Position numbers and translations under genes: made by a program | Part shown: piece after piece, positions 1-7,406 of the stretch | How the letters are laid out: every line of letters starts with the position of its first letter | Position numbering within the stretch: position 1 is the first letter of the stretch | IMG/VR virus record: IMGVR_UViG_3300030389_000528 | Span: 1-30,873 of that record | Length of the DNA: 30,873 nucleotides | Strand: one strand, 5' to 3' | Origin: a virus | The notes under the pieces: generated by a model | Seen by the model: the letters and a program-made list of their open reading frames with translations, nothing else | Database searches by the model: none | What the model was told of the DNA's origin: nothing

Positions 1-3
1 TGC

Positions 4-32
4 AACATAGAAACACACGCAACCGTAAACAA
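4..32 (-). promoter_or_regulatory. Weak candidate leftward promoter
   Basis: On the minus strand, TTGTTT (27-32) is separated by 17 bases from TATGTT (4-9). Transcription would leave the window at base 1. It could reach the leftward operon beginning near 30809 only if the window ends are joined. The match is modest, so this is a tentative call made because the leftward arm otherwise lacks a visible start signal. Confidence 0.2.
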
Positions 33-99
33 GAATCATGCCAACTTACCTGGTATTACCCTGCTACTTGAGTAGTTATATTGGCACAGAAATTGCTTA

Positions 100-128
100 T
101 GCACTAATATTGTGCAATCTGCACTAAT
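100..128. repeat. TGCACTAAT direct repeats with GTGCA/TGCAC inverted repeat
   Basis: TGCACTAAT occurs at 100-108 and 120-128. Between and within the copies, GTGCA and TGCAC form a 5-bp inverted repeat with a 3-base spacer (112-124), and GCAC/GTGC flank an AT core at 101-115. The arrangement, about 70 bases upstream of the rightward -35 box, resembles an operator or a protein-binding site for DNA packaging. Function is inferred. Confidence 0.4.
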
Positions 129-140
129 GGGGGGAGGGGG
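129..140 (+). other. G-rich tract
   Basis: Six G, one A and five G in a row, followed by GTG-rich sequence. This stands out in an AT-rich genome. It lies directly after the TGCACTAAT repeats and before the terminase promoter. It could be a packaging recognition feature, a structured-DNA element or a pause signal; the sequence alone does not decide. Confidence 0.4.
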
Positions 141-193
141 TGTGCTGTAGTGTTGTATTTATGCTGAACCCGCACAGACACTAAAAAAAGTAG

Positions 194-222
194 TTGACAA
201 ATGAGAAAAAATATGCTAGAAT
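194..222 (+). promoter_or_regulatory. Sigma70-like promoter for the packaging genes
   Basis: TTGACA (194-199), a 17-base spacer and TAGAAT (217-222), with an extended -10 TATGC directly before it. The -35 is a perfect consensus and the spacing is optimal. It lies upstream of the small terminase gene. The block TATGCTAGAAT is nearly identical to the TATGCTATAAT of the promoter at 4100-4128, which supports both as real and as host-RNA-polymerase promoters. Confidence 0.75.
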
Positions 223-361
223 TATGCTTTTGAAGAAAGAGTCTATATAGTCATACTGGACATTTAGGTTCATAGTAATTAATTATTAATAATTATTTAT
301 TATACTTACTACGAACATTATAGCTATATTGATCTATATAATGAGTAATATAGGGAAATCA

Positions 362-838
362 ATGGATATCGAACACTCTCAGAACATTGAGACTGAGTTA
401 GAGAATTCTACTCAAAACTCAATAGAACCAGAGAAGAAGAGAACATATGCTACCAAAGCCAAACAGCTTACTCCAGTAGGGACAAAAGTAAAGAGAAGAC
501 CTGGTAGACCCTCAAAGAAAGAGATGGAGTATGTAGCTCTCAAGACAAAGAGAAAAAAGAGTTCTCTTGTCTCAAAACGAGAAGAGACTCAAAAAATTAG
601 AGAACTTATGGCTAGGATGCTAATTACAAATGGCGATAGAGTTCTCAAAAAGACAATTGACATCGCCATGACGGATGAGCATCCTCATCAAATGGCAGCA
701 TTAAAATTACTAATAGATCGTGCATTACCTGTTTCTGTATTTGAAAAAGATAAGCAACTAAATAAAGGTATAACTATCAACATATCATCAGCAGCAGAAC
801 CGAAACCAGTAGTGATAGAGAATTCTGATGGAACTTGA
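362..838 (+). CDS. terS: Probable terminase small subunit
   Basis: Likely the DNA-recognition subunit of the packaging motor. This is inferred mainly from position: it directly precedes the large terminase and overlaps it by 11 bases. The 158-aa protein has a disordered, charged N-terminus with an AT-hook-like motif RRPGRPSKK (residues about 45-53), suited to binding AT-rich DNA. A helical C-terminal half follows. I chose the ATG at 362 because AGGGA sits 6 bases upstream. An ATG at 341 and a TTG at 329 are in frame but lack a ribosome site. Small terminases diverge quickly, so the family assignment is moderate; a generic DNA-binding protein is the alternative. Confidence 0.65.
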   Translation: MDIEHSQNIETELENSTQNSIEPEKKRTYATKAKQLTPVGTKVKRRPGRPSKKEMEYVALKTKRKKSSLVSKREETQKIRELMARMLITNGDRVLKKTIDIAMTDEHPHQMAALKLLIDRALPVSVFEKDKQLNKGITINISSAAEPKPVVIENSDGT

Positions 839-2081
839 TGTTAAGTTATTATCATGGCAACAAAAGGTATGGAATGACCCTACCAGGTTCAAAGTTGTTG
901 TAGCTGGTAGAAGAACTGGTAAATCCAGGTTAGCAGCATGGTTATTAATTGTTAATGCTCTTCAAACAGAAAAAGGGCATGTGTGGTACATAGCCAACAC
1001 TCAAAGTCAGGCTAGGGATGTAATGTGGTCTACTCTGCTTGATCTGGGTCATCCAGTAGTAGAGTCTAGTCATATTAATAATTTACAGATTAAGTTAATT
1101 AATGGCACAACCATATCATTGAAGGGTGCTGACAGACCTGAGACAATGCGAGGAGTATCTCTCAAGTTTGTTGTGATGGATGAGTACGGTTCTATGAAGT
1201 CAGAGGTATGGGAGACAATTATCAGACCTGCATTAGCTGACCAGAAGGGTTCTGCACTGTTTATAGGTACTCCTTATGGTAGAAATCATTTCTTTGACTT
1301 ATATAACTATGCTAATGACAGCGGAGATGAAGAGTTTAAAGCATGGCATTTTAACTCATTTGATAATGATTTATTAGACCCTAAAGAGATAGAAGCAGCT
1401 AGAAAGTCTATGTCTAGTTATGCTTTTAGACAAGAGTTTATGGCTTCTTTTGAAGCTGCTAGTGGTGGTTTATTCAAAGAAGACTGGATACAGTTTGATG
1501 AAGAAGAACCAGAAAAAGGTAGATGGTATATAGCTTGTGATATTGCAGGATTTTCTGACGTAGCTCATGCTAACACTGCTAGAAAGAAAAGACTAGATCA
1601 AACCGCTATAGCAATAGTAAAAGTAGATGAAGACAGATGGTGGGTTCGTAGTATAGAACATGGTCGCTGGGATATCAAAAAGACTGCTTCCAAGATATTC
1701 CAGGCAGTAACAGACTTCCAACCTCTGTGTGTAGGAATAGAAAAAGGTATTGGTAAAAATGCAGTAATGGGTTACTTGTCAGACATGATGCGTCAATACA
1801 ACACCTACTTTAGAGTAGAAGATGTAACTCATGGAAACAAGAAAAAGATTGATAGGATTACATGGTCACTACAGGGTAGGTTTGAGCATGGTAAAATAAC
1901 TTTAAACAAAGGCTCATGGAATAGTGAGTTCCTAGATCAGTTGCTTCAGTTTCCTAACCCACAGGTACATGATGACCTGATAGACGCACTATCATACATA
2001 GAACAAGTACAGATACCAGAATACAACTTGTATTACGAAGAAGAAGAATATGAACCACTAGACACAGTAACAGGATACTGA
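828..2081 (+). CDS. terL: Terminase large subunit
   Basis: ATPase-nuclease that pumps DNA into the prohead and cuts it. The 417-aa protein has a Walker A loop GRRTGKS at residues 27-33 and a Walker B FVVMDE at 114-119. A coupling-type segment IGTPYGR lies at about 146-152. In the C-terminal RNase H-fold nuclease, Asp238 sits in YIACDIAG and the late acidic cluster DDLIDAL (Asp382, Asp383, Asp386) completes the metal site. The length is normal to short for TerL. The start overlaps the small subunit gene, suggesting translational coupling. Both the ATPase and nuclease motifs look intact, so the call is secure. Confidence 0.96.
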   Translation: MELDVKLLSWQQKVWNDPTRFKVVVAGRRTGKSRLAAWLLIVNALQTEKGHVWYIANTQSQARDVMWSTLLDLGHPVVESSHINNLQIKLINGTTISLKGADRPETMRGVSLKFVVMDEYGSMKSEVWETIIRPALADQKGSALFIGTPYGRNHFFDLYNYANDSGDEEFKAWHFNSFDNDLLDPKEIEAARKSMSSYAFRQEFMASFEAASGGLFKEDWIQFDEEEPEKGRWYIACDIAGFSDVAHANTARKKRLDQTAIAIVKVDEDRWWVRSIEHGRWDIKKTASKIFQAVTDFQPLCVGIEKGIGKNAVMGYLSDMMRQYNTYFRVEDVTHGNKKKIDRITWSLQGRFEHGKITLNKGSWNSEFLDQLLQFPNPQVHDDLIDALSYIEQVQIPEYNLYYEEEEYEPLDTVTGY

Positions 2082-2129
2082 CAAGCATAGAGTAGTATAC
2101 CGTTATGTCTACCACCCTAGGAAAATAAT

Positions 2130-4103
2130 ATGAATAATGAAAGTTACACAGTAAATCCTCTAGTATCATGGGTACTAGGTCAATGTGACCAATGGAAAGT
2201 ACACAGAGATACAAACTACCTTGATAAGTGGCAAGAGTATGAAAGACTCTTCAGAGGCATCTTTGATGCTGCGGATAAAACTAGAGATTCTGAAAGAGCT
2301 AGAATTATTACTCCTGCACTGCAACAAGCAATAGAGTCTCACACAGCAGAGATAGAAGAAGCTGTGTTTGGTAGAGGTGAGAAGTTCTTTGATATTACGG
2401 ATAACCTAGCAGACCCACAGAAGATTGATATTCAGTTAATCCGTAATCAGATGCTTGAGGACTTCAAGAAAGGTAACGTAAGAAAAGCAGTATCTGACAT
2501 CATTTTGTTATCTGCAATCTATGGTAATGGTATTGGTGAGATCATTGTATATGAGAAGAAAGAGCTAATACCGGCTATGCAACCAGTAATAGAGATGGGT
2601 ATTACAGCAGTAGGTGTACAAGAAAAAACAAGGTTCTGTGTAGGACTAAAACCAATCACACCATACAACTTTTTAATAGACCCCTCTGCAAGCAACGTAC
2701 AGGAGGCTCTAGGCTGTGCTATTGAAGAATTGGTATCTATCCATTCTGTAGTATCAGCAATGGAGTCAGGAGTTTATGAGACAGTATCAGACCTATCTCA
2801 GTATGCAATAGAGACTGATTTAGAACCATCACAAGAAGTATCTGACTATCAGGAAAACAGAGTAAAGCTCCTACGATACTACGGACTCATACCAAAGTAT
2901 ATGTTGGATAATCAAGACGACTCAGAGAAGTTTGAAGAAGTATTCAACAAGCAAGCAGATGAGTATGGTACTCAGGCAGCAGATTACAGCGACCTAGTAG
3001 AAGGTATTGTAGTTATAGCAAATGACCAGTATTTACTCAAAGCTGAAGAGTCACCATACATGATGAAAGACAGGCCTATCGTTTCTTTTCAAAATGATAG
3101 TGTTCCTAATCGTTTCTGGGGTCGTGGTATTGCTGAAAAGGGCTATAATATGCAAAAAGCTATTGATGCTCAGGTACGATCACACCTTGACAGCGTGGCA
3201 CTAGCTACAGTACCAATGATGGCTATGGATGCTACCAGATTACCTAGAGGTGCTAGGTTTGAGGTAAAACCTGGTAAGACAATTCTTACTAATGGTAATC
3301 CAGCAGAAATTCTTTATCCTTTTAAGATAGGTTCAGTCGATGGTTCTAATATTAATACTGCTACTTCTTTTATGAATATGTTGCTTATGGCTACAGGAAC
3401 AATAGATAGCTCATCATTACAAGCTATGACTACAGCAGAAGGAGCTGGTTTATCTGTAGCATTGTCATCAATCATAAAGAAAAACAAGAGAACATTGATA
3501 AACTTCCAGGAACAATTCTTGATACCCTTTGTAACCAAGTCTGCACACAGATTTATGCAGTTTGACCCAGAGAGATATCCTGCACAAGACTTTATATTTA
3601 CTCCTTCTAGTAATCTAGGTATCATAGCTAGAGAGCATGAGCAGATGCAGTTTATGAATTTACTGAAAACACTAGGTGCAGAGTCACCAATCGTACCTTT
3701 AGTTTTGTCTGCAATCATAGAAAACTCTAGTTTGAACAACAGAGAGCAGCTAATACAGCAACTACAGCAGATGATGCAACCTAATCCACAGGAAGCACAG
3801 TCACGACAAGCTGCTGTACAGCTACAATTACAGAAAGCACAGCTAGAATTAGCAGATTTACAAGCTGATGTACAGCTAAAACAGGCTAAAGCACAAGGAG
3901 AAGCGGTAGAAACGCAGTTAAAACCTGCTGAAACACAGGCTAAGATAGCTGCTAGTGCTTCTAAGTACTTAGGAGACACTGATGACCCAACAAAAGAGTT
4001 TGAAAGACGTATAAAACTAGCAAATGTGGCTCTAAAAGAGAAAGATATTGATACAAAAGCACGAATTGCAGAATTACAACTACAAGCATCAAGAAATACT
4101 TGA
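2130..4103 (+). CDS. Portal (head-tail connector) protein
   Basis: Forms the ring through which DNA enters and leaves the capsid. Position directly after TerL and upstream of scaffold and capsid genes, and the 657-aa length, fit podovirus portals. The N-terminus is Trp- and Arg-rich, and the middle is mixed alpha/beta. Segments such as RFWGRGIAEKG (about residues 328-338) and the following DAQVRSHLDS helix resemble the portal core. The last 130 or so residues are rich in Gln, Ala and Lys and predict a long helical barrel or coiled coil. AGGA stands a few bases before the ATG. The stop codon overlaps the -35 box of the next promoter. Confidence 0.85.
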   Translation: MNNESYTVNPLVSWVLGQCDQWKVHRDTNYLDKWQEYERLFRGIFDAADKTRDSERARIITPALQQAIESHTAEIEEAVFGRGEKFFDITDNLADPQKIDIQLIRNQMLEDFKKGNVRKAVSDIILLSAIYGNGIGEIIVYEKKELIPAMQPVIEMGITAVGVQEKTRFCVGLKPITPYNFLIDPSASNVQEALGCAIEELVSIHSVVSAMESGVYETVSDLSQYAIETDLEPSQEVSDYQENRVKLLRYYGLIPKYMLDNQDDSEKFEEVFNKQADEYGTQAADYSDLVEGIVVIANDQYLLKAEESPYMMKDRPIVSFQNDSVPNRFWGRGIAEKGYNMQKAIDAQVRSHLDSVALATVPMMAMDATRLPRGARFEVKPGKTILTNGNPAEILYPFKIGSVDGSNINTATSFMNMLLMATGTIDSSSLQAMTTAEGAGLSVALSSIIKKNKRTLINFQEQFLIPFVTKSAHRFMQFDPERYPAQDFIFTPSSNLGIIAREHEQMQFMNLLKTLGAESPIVPLVLSAIIENSSLNNREQLIQQLQQMMQPNPQEAQSRQAAVQLQLQKAQLELADLQADVQLKQAKAQGEAVETQLKPAETQAKIAASASKYLGDTDDPTKEFERRIKLANVALKEKDIDTKARIAELQLQASRNT

Positions 4104-4128
4104 CTTTTACAAAAAAGTATGCTATAAT
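4100..4128 (+). promoter_or_regulatory. Near-consensus extended -10 promoter before scaffold/capsid
   Basis: TTGACT (4100-4105), a 17-base spacer and a perfect TATAAT (4123-4128), with the extended -10 TATGC just upstream. The -35 box contains the portal stop codon TGA (4101-4103). It would drive the small protein, zinc ribbon, scaffold and capsid genes up to the terminator at 6456. This fits the need for many capsid copies per virion. Confidence 0.8.
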
Positions 4129-4157
4129 CACGCATTAATAAAGCAAAAAACGTGCCA

Positions 4158-4415
4158 ATGGATAAAAAATTATTAGATTACTATGATAACCGTTTTGCAA
4201 TGATGTCTTCTAAGGGTTGGAAAGACCTTATGGAAGATGTACAGAAGATGTATGATGAATACAACAGTGTTCAAAACTGTGAAACAAATGAAGAGTTTCA
4301 TTTTGCTAAAGGACAAGTAGATATACTAAAGTATATGTTAGGACTTAAGGATATGTCTGAAAAAGTATATGAAGATTTGTGTGCAGAAGAAGAACAGAGT
4401 TATTCAAACACATAA
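4158..4415 (+). CDS. Small conserved helical phage protein
   Basis: An 85-aa acidic, mainly helical protein of unknown function, located between portal and scaffold. It contains the segment SSKGWKDLMEDVQ and a C-terminal Glu-rich tail. I recognise similar small proteins next to FmdB-like zinc ribbons in marine podoviruses but know no activity for them. The ATG at 4158 is used; a GTG two codons upstream is possible, and neither has a clear ribosome site. The first codon lies about 30 bases after the strong -10 box. Its stop overlaps the next start (TAATG), so the two genes are probably co-translated. Confidence 0.7.
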   Translation: MDKKLLDYYDNRFAMMSSKGWKDLMEDVQKMYDEYNSVQNCETNEEFHFAKGQVDILKYMLGLKDMSEKVYEDLCAEEEQSYSNT

Positions 4416-4675
4416 TGACTAGAAGAATATTTGAGTTTCGATGTAATAATTGTTCTAATGTATTTGAACAATACATTGATGACTCGTTAAAAACAACTAA
4501 ATGCCCTATTTGTGGTTCTGAAGCTACACGCATAATCAGTAAACCAAGAATAGACCTAGATGGTTGTTCAGGTGATTTTCCTACTGCTGCTGACGCATGG
4601 GTTAGACGCAGAGAAAGTCACATGAAGTATGAGAGAAAGATGGGCATAGGTCAAGAGTATAGTAGTATGGGATAA
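4415..4675 (+). CDS. FmdB-like zinc ribbon protein
   Basis: An 86-aa protein with an N-terminal zinc ribbon: two CxxC pairs (Cys10/Cys13 and Cys30/Cys33), the second as CPICG, after an aromatic start RRIFEFRC. This is the pattern of the FmdB regulatory-protein family. The C-terminal half is polar with several Arg and Met residues and no recognised domain. It starts on the stop of the previous gene. A DNA- or RNA-binding or assembly role is possible; the family name says little about its job in phages. Confidence 0.8.
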   Translation: MTRRIFEFRCNNCSNVFEQYIDDSLKTTKCPICGSEATRIISKPRIDLDGCSGDFPTAADAWVRRRESHMKYERKMGIGQEYSSMG

Positions 4676-4733
4676 GGTTAGACCCCCATTTAAAGTGTCT
4701 TTCCTAAAATGTCAACTGACACAGGAGAGTATA

Positions 4734-5495
4734 GTGGCTGAGTTTGTAGAAGAAGTAGAAGATAAGAAAGAAGAACCACAGCAAGAAGAAGTAAAAGCTG
4801 AAGAAGTTAAAAAAGAACCAGAGATTCCTGAGAAGTACAAGGAAAAAACTATTCAAGATGTTATAGCTATGCACCAAGAGGCTGAGAAGTTAATAGGCAG
4901 ACAAGGTACAGAGTTAGGAGAACTTCGTAGAGTTGCTAATTCTTATGTTCAAAGCCAACCGCAAGCAAAGCAAACAGAAGTCAAAGAAACTAGTGATGAT
5001 GATTTTTTTGCTAACCCTAAACAGGCTGTAGACAACGCAATACAAAATCATCCTAAGATTAGAGAAGCAGAACAGCTAACCCTAGAAATGCAAAGGTCGA
5101 AAGCTCTTTCATCACTGAAAGAAAAACACCCAGACTTTACAGAGGTAGTAAAAGATCAAGGGTTTCAAGACTGGATAAGTAATTCTAAAGTAAGAGCAGA
5201 GTTATTTGCTAGGGCTGATCGTAGGTATGATTATGATGCTGCTGATGAGCTTATTTCTACATGGAAAGAAAAGAAACAACTAGGCGGTAAAACTGTAGAA
5301 ATGGAAAAACAAGCTAGATCACAAGACATCAAAAGTGCTACTACAACTGTACCAAGTGGTAGTGGAGAAGCACCATCCAAGAAAATCTTTAGACGTTCTG
5401 ACATACAAAAACTTATTAACAGTGACCCTGCAAAATATGAATCTTTATACCCTGAGATAGTAAAAGCGTATGAAGAGGGAAGAGTAAGAGGGTGA
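4734..5495 (+). CDS. Probable capsid scaffolding protein
   Basis: Probably the internal scaffold that guides capsid assembly and then leaves the head. The call is made from position immediately before the major capsid gene and from composition. The protein has about 253 residues, begins with a run rich in Glu, Lys and Val, and continues as long charged helices. It ends in a short basic region (VRG), as scaffolds commonly do for coat binding. I chose the GTG at 4734 because AGGAG lies 6-7 bases upstream; an upstream in-frame GTG at 4695 lacks such a site. No protease motif is visible, so a scaffold rather than a maturation protease is favoured. Confidence 0.75.
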   Translation: MAEFVEEVEDKKEEPQQEEVKAEEVKKEPEIPEKYKEKTIQDVIAMHQEAEKLIGRQGTELGELRRVANSYVQSQPQAKQTEVKETSDDDFFANPKQAVDNAIQNHPKIREAEQLTLEMQRSKALSSLKEKHPDFTEVVKDQGFQDWISNSKVRAELFARADRRYDYDAADELISTWKEKKQLGGKTVEMEKQARSQDIKSATTTVPSGSGEAPSKKIFRRSDIQKLINSDPAKYESLYPEIVKAYEEGRVRG

Positions 5496-5518
5496 TATTT
5501 TAGAAAAGGAATTTAGAG

Positions 5519-6445
5519 ATGGGTTTAGGAACTAATCATGTAGTTAATTCAGAAGTCAATACCGCAGGTTTTATACCTGAAGTTTGGTCGGATGAAATAA
5601 TCGCTGGTTACAAGAAAAATCTTGTAGCTGCTAACTTAATTAAAACAATGAACATGAAGGGCAAAAAAGGTGATGTAGTTCACTTTCCAGCCCCAGCAAG
5701 AGGTTCAGCTTCAACCAAAGCTGCTGAAACAGAAGTAACTTTAATTCAAGAGTCTGGTTCAGAAAAGACTGTAACAATCAATCAACATTATGAGTATAGC
5801 CGTTTGATTGAAGATTTTGCAGAAGTACAAGCATTGACTTCACTAAGACGTTTTTACACAGACGATGCTGGTTATGCACTAGCTACTAGAGTAGATACAG
5901 ACGTACTTTCTCTAGGTAGACAGTCACAAGCTGGTTCTGGTAGTGCTGCTTATGACAAAGGTTTTCTAGGTGGTGATGGTTCTACATTCTACGTAGCTGC
6001 TAGTAATAACGAAAGTGCTATTACTGATGCAGGGTTTAGAAGAGCTATTCAGCGTCTTGACGATCAAGATGTTCCTATGGATAATCGTAACTTTGTTATC
6101 CCACCTGTAGCTAGAAACGTAATGATGGGTCTATCACGATTCACAGAGCAAGCATTTACAGGTGAGGCTGGTAATGCTAACACCATTAGAAATGGTCAGA
6201 TTGGTGATATATATGGTATTAAAGTGTTTGTATCTACCAATGTAGACACCACTTCTGGTTCTGGCGGTGCTAGAGTATGTTTATTGTTCCATCCTGAGTT
6301 TGGAGTATTGGTTGAGCAACTAGGTGTTCGTGTTCAAACACAATACAAACAAGAGCATTTAGGTACGCTCTTAACTGCTGATACTTTGTATGGTACTGGC
6401 GAATTAAGAGATAAGTCTGCTGTTGCTCTAGTTGTTCCAGCTTAA
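5519..6445 (+). CDS. Major capsid protein
   Basis: Main head protein, presumably with the HK97-type fold. The 308-aa length, the location after scaffold and portal, and the look of the sequence fit podovirus capsids. It has an N-terminal region with FIPEVWSDEIIAGYKKN, a glycine- and serine-rich E-loop region, the central EYSRLIEDFAE helix and a beta-rich C-terminus with IYGIKVFVSTN. AAGGAA precedes the ATG. It sits in a unit bounded by the promoter at 4100 and the terminator at 6456. No slippery site or extended second form is obvious at the 3' end, unlike T7 gp10. Confidence 0.9.
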   Translation: MGLGTNHVVNSEVNTAGFIPEVWSDEIIAGYKKNLVAANLIKTMNMKGKKGDVVHFPAPARGSASTKAAETEVTLIQESGSEKTVTINQHYEYSRLIEDFAEVQALTSLRRFYTDDAGYALATRVDTDVLSLGRQSQAGSGSAAYDKGFLGGDGSTFYVAASNNESAITDAGFRRAIQRLDDQDVPMDNRNFVIPPVARNVMMGLSRFTEQAFTGEAGNANTIRNGQIGDIYGIKVFVSTNVDTTSGSGGARVCLLFHPEFGVLVEQLGVRVQTQYKQEHLGTLLTADTLYGTGELRDKSAVALVVPA

Positions 6446-6455
6446 TTTTAATAAC

Positions 6456-6487
6456 AGGGTTGGCTCTAGCAGTCAACCCTTTTCTTT
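6456..6487 (+). terminator. Rho-independent terminator after the capsid gene
   Basis: AGGGTTG (6456-6462) pairs with CAACCCT (6474-6480). The stem is extended inward by a G-T wobble and two more pairs around a CTAGC loop, and it is followed by TTTTCTTT. It ends the scaffold-capsid unit, probably incompletely, because the following genes have no visible promoter of their own. Confidence 0.8.
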
Positions 6488-6500
6488 ATAAGGATGAATA

Positions 6501-6815
6501 ATGGCTACAGTAAAAAGAGGACAACATAGACAGTTTCAGGGAGCTTTCTCTGATACCTGGACTATTAAAGATACATTTAACTTTGGTTCTATAGCAGATG
6601 GCAATGAAGAAGTTACTGGCGTAACTGTATCAGGTGTTGCATTAGGTGATATGGTATTAGGAGTAGCTTCTAGTATAGATGTTGCAGATTTAGATTTAAC
6701 AGCTAATGTTACTGCTGCAGATCAAGTTACATTTCAACTAAATAACAATACAGGTGGTGCAATAGATTTAGCTACTGCTGAATATACAGCCCTTGTTGGA
6801 AGACCAAACTGGTAA
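6501..6815 (+). CDS. Small beta-rich structural protein (possible head decoration)
   Basis: A 104-aa protein rich in Val, Thr, Gly and Asp with alternating hydrophobic residues, predicting beta strands. It contains repeated TGVTVSGVALGDMVLG-like stretches and ends in GRPNW. It directly follows the capsid gene and has a good ribosome site (AAGGA). It is bracketed by two terminators, so it behaves as a nearly separate transcription unit. Position and fold suggest a head decoration or head-fibre protein. A tail protein is the alternative, and no family is firmly recognised. Confidence 0.65.
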   Translation: MATVKRGQHRQFQGAFSDTWTIKDTFNFGSIADGNEEVTGVTVSGVALGDMVLGVASSIDVADLDLTANVTAADQVTFQLNNNTGGAIDLATAEYTALVGRPNW

Positions 6816-6824
6816 ACATTATAG

Positions 6825-6844
6825 CCCTCTTCGGAGGGTTTTTT
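6825..6844 (+). terminator. Rho-independent terminator with UUCG tetraloop
   Basis: CCCTC (6825-6829) and GGAGG-type complement GAGGG (6834-6838) enclose the very stable TTCG loop, followed by six T (6839-6844). This is a textbook intrinsic terminator, 9 bases after the stop of the preceding gene and 16 bases before the next ATG. Confidence 0.9.
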
Positions 6845-6860
6845 ATGTTAAGGAATAATT

Positions 6861-7406
6861 ATGGCTTTTTTTAGAGGTACAGGCGGTGCAGGTACTGCTA
6901 CATTTGAGCAACTACCTTTAGCTATCAGTGAGGGCGGTACAAGTGCGACTACTGTAGCTTCTGCTAGAGCGTCAATTTTACCTAATTTTTCTGGTAATGC
7001 TACCTTTGTACTTGCAGTAAATTCTACTGCAACTGATGTAGAATTTGTTACAGCACAATCTACTATTAGTTATTCTGATGCTACTGCTAATTTTACAGGA
7101 ATATTACAAGAAGGTGGTAGCAACGTATTAACAAGTGCTGACATTGGTGTGTCAGTAGCTTCTGCTGGAGTTACAGGAGGAGGAGGTGTTAGTTATTCTG
7201 ATGCTACTGCTAATTTTACAGGAGTTTTACAACATAGTGCTAGTAATGTCTTAACACAATCAATGATAGGTGTGTCAGTTCAAGGATATGATGCTGACAT
7301 AGCATTTTTAGATGCTGCTACAGCAAACTTTACAGGAGTGCTACAAGATGGAGGAAGCACAGTTCTAACAGAATCAAGTACGATTGAAGGGGGTACTTAC
7401 TCATGA
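6861..7406 (+). CDS. Repeat-containing tail fibre-like protein
   Basis: A 181-aa protein built of three related units of about 40 residues, each with ATANFTG(I/V)LQ followed by VLT and, in two, IGVSV. The first two are encoded by an identical 35-base stretch. It starts with a glycine-rich region and ends in IEGGTYS, an ending also seen in the protein at 13192-13428. Such beta-rich repeats are typical of trimeric phage fibres or fibre connectors. The stop codon overlaps the next ATG (ATGA). Function as part of a host-recognition fibre is inferred. Confidence 0.65.
   Translation: MAFFRGTGGAGTATFEQLPLAISEGGTSATTVASARASILPNFSGNATFVLAVNSTATDVEFVTAQSTISYSDATANFTGILQEGGSNVLTSADIGVSVASAGVTGGGGVSYSDATANFTGVLQHSASNVLTQSMIGVSVQGYDADIAFLDAATANFTGVLQDGGSTVLTESSTIEGGTYS
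7066..7223 (+). repeat. 35-bp perfect direct repeat inside fibre gene
   Basis: Bases 7066-7100 are repeated exactly at 7189-7223, 123 bases apart; 123 is a multiple of three, so the frame is kept. The repeat encodes the SYSDATANFTG motif. A diverged third copy begins near 7311. Exact identity at DNA level suggests recent duplication or gene conversion. Confidence 0.85.

Larger units (their letters stand above)
1..361. other. Left non-coding control region
   Basis: No convincing gene lies in the first 361 bases. The stretch holds GCAC/GTGC inverted repeats at about 100-128, a G-rich tract at 129-140, a rightward sigma70-like promoter at 194-222 and an almost pure A/T tract at 271-304. If the window is a circular or circularly permuted genome, this is the divergent region between the leftward early genes, which start near 30809, and the rightward structural genes. 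The packing of signals fits a regulatory and possibly packaging-initiation region. The control function is inferred; the sequence elements themselves are directly visible. Confidence 0.6.

Noticed and set aside
329-361. Upstream TTG and ATG extension of the small terminase
   Set aside because: No ribosome site before 329 or 341, while 362 has AGGGA at good spacing.
3314-4135. Long minus-strand open frame with many Cys and Ser, opposite the portal gene
   Set aside because: Composition is the mirror of the Gln/Ala-rich portal coil; no ribosome site, no family, and it faces against the operon.
4709-4741. 10-codon frame starting at ATG 4709 before the scaffold gene
   Set aside because: Too short, no supporting ribosome site; it overlaps the scaffold's own start region.
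6057-6085. TTGACG-17-GATAAT promoter-like match in the capsid gene
   Set aside because: Explained by the conserved codons for LDDQDVPMDN, lacks a proper extended -10, and lies before a terminator, so it would drive little.
7066-7223. Repeat considered as a CRISPR-like array
   Set aside because: Only two exact copies, in frame and coding for a fibre motif; no cas genes.
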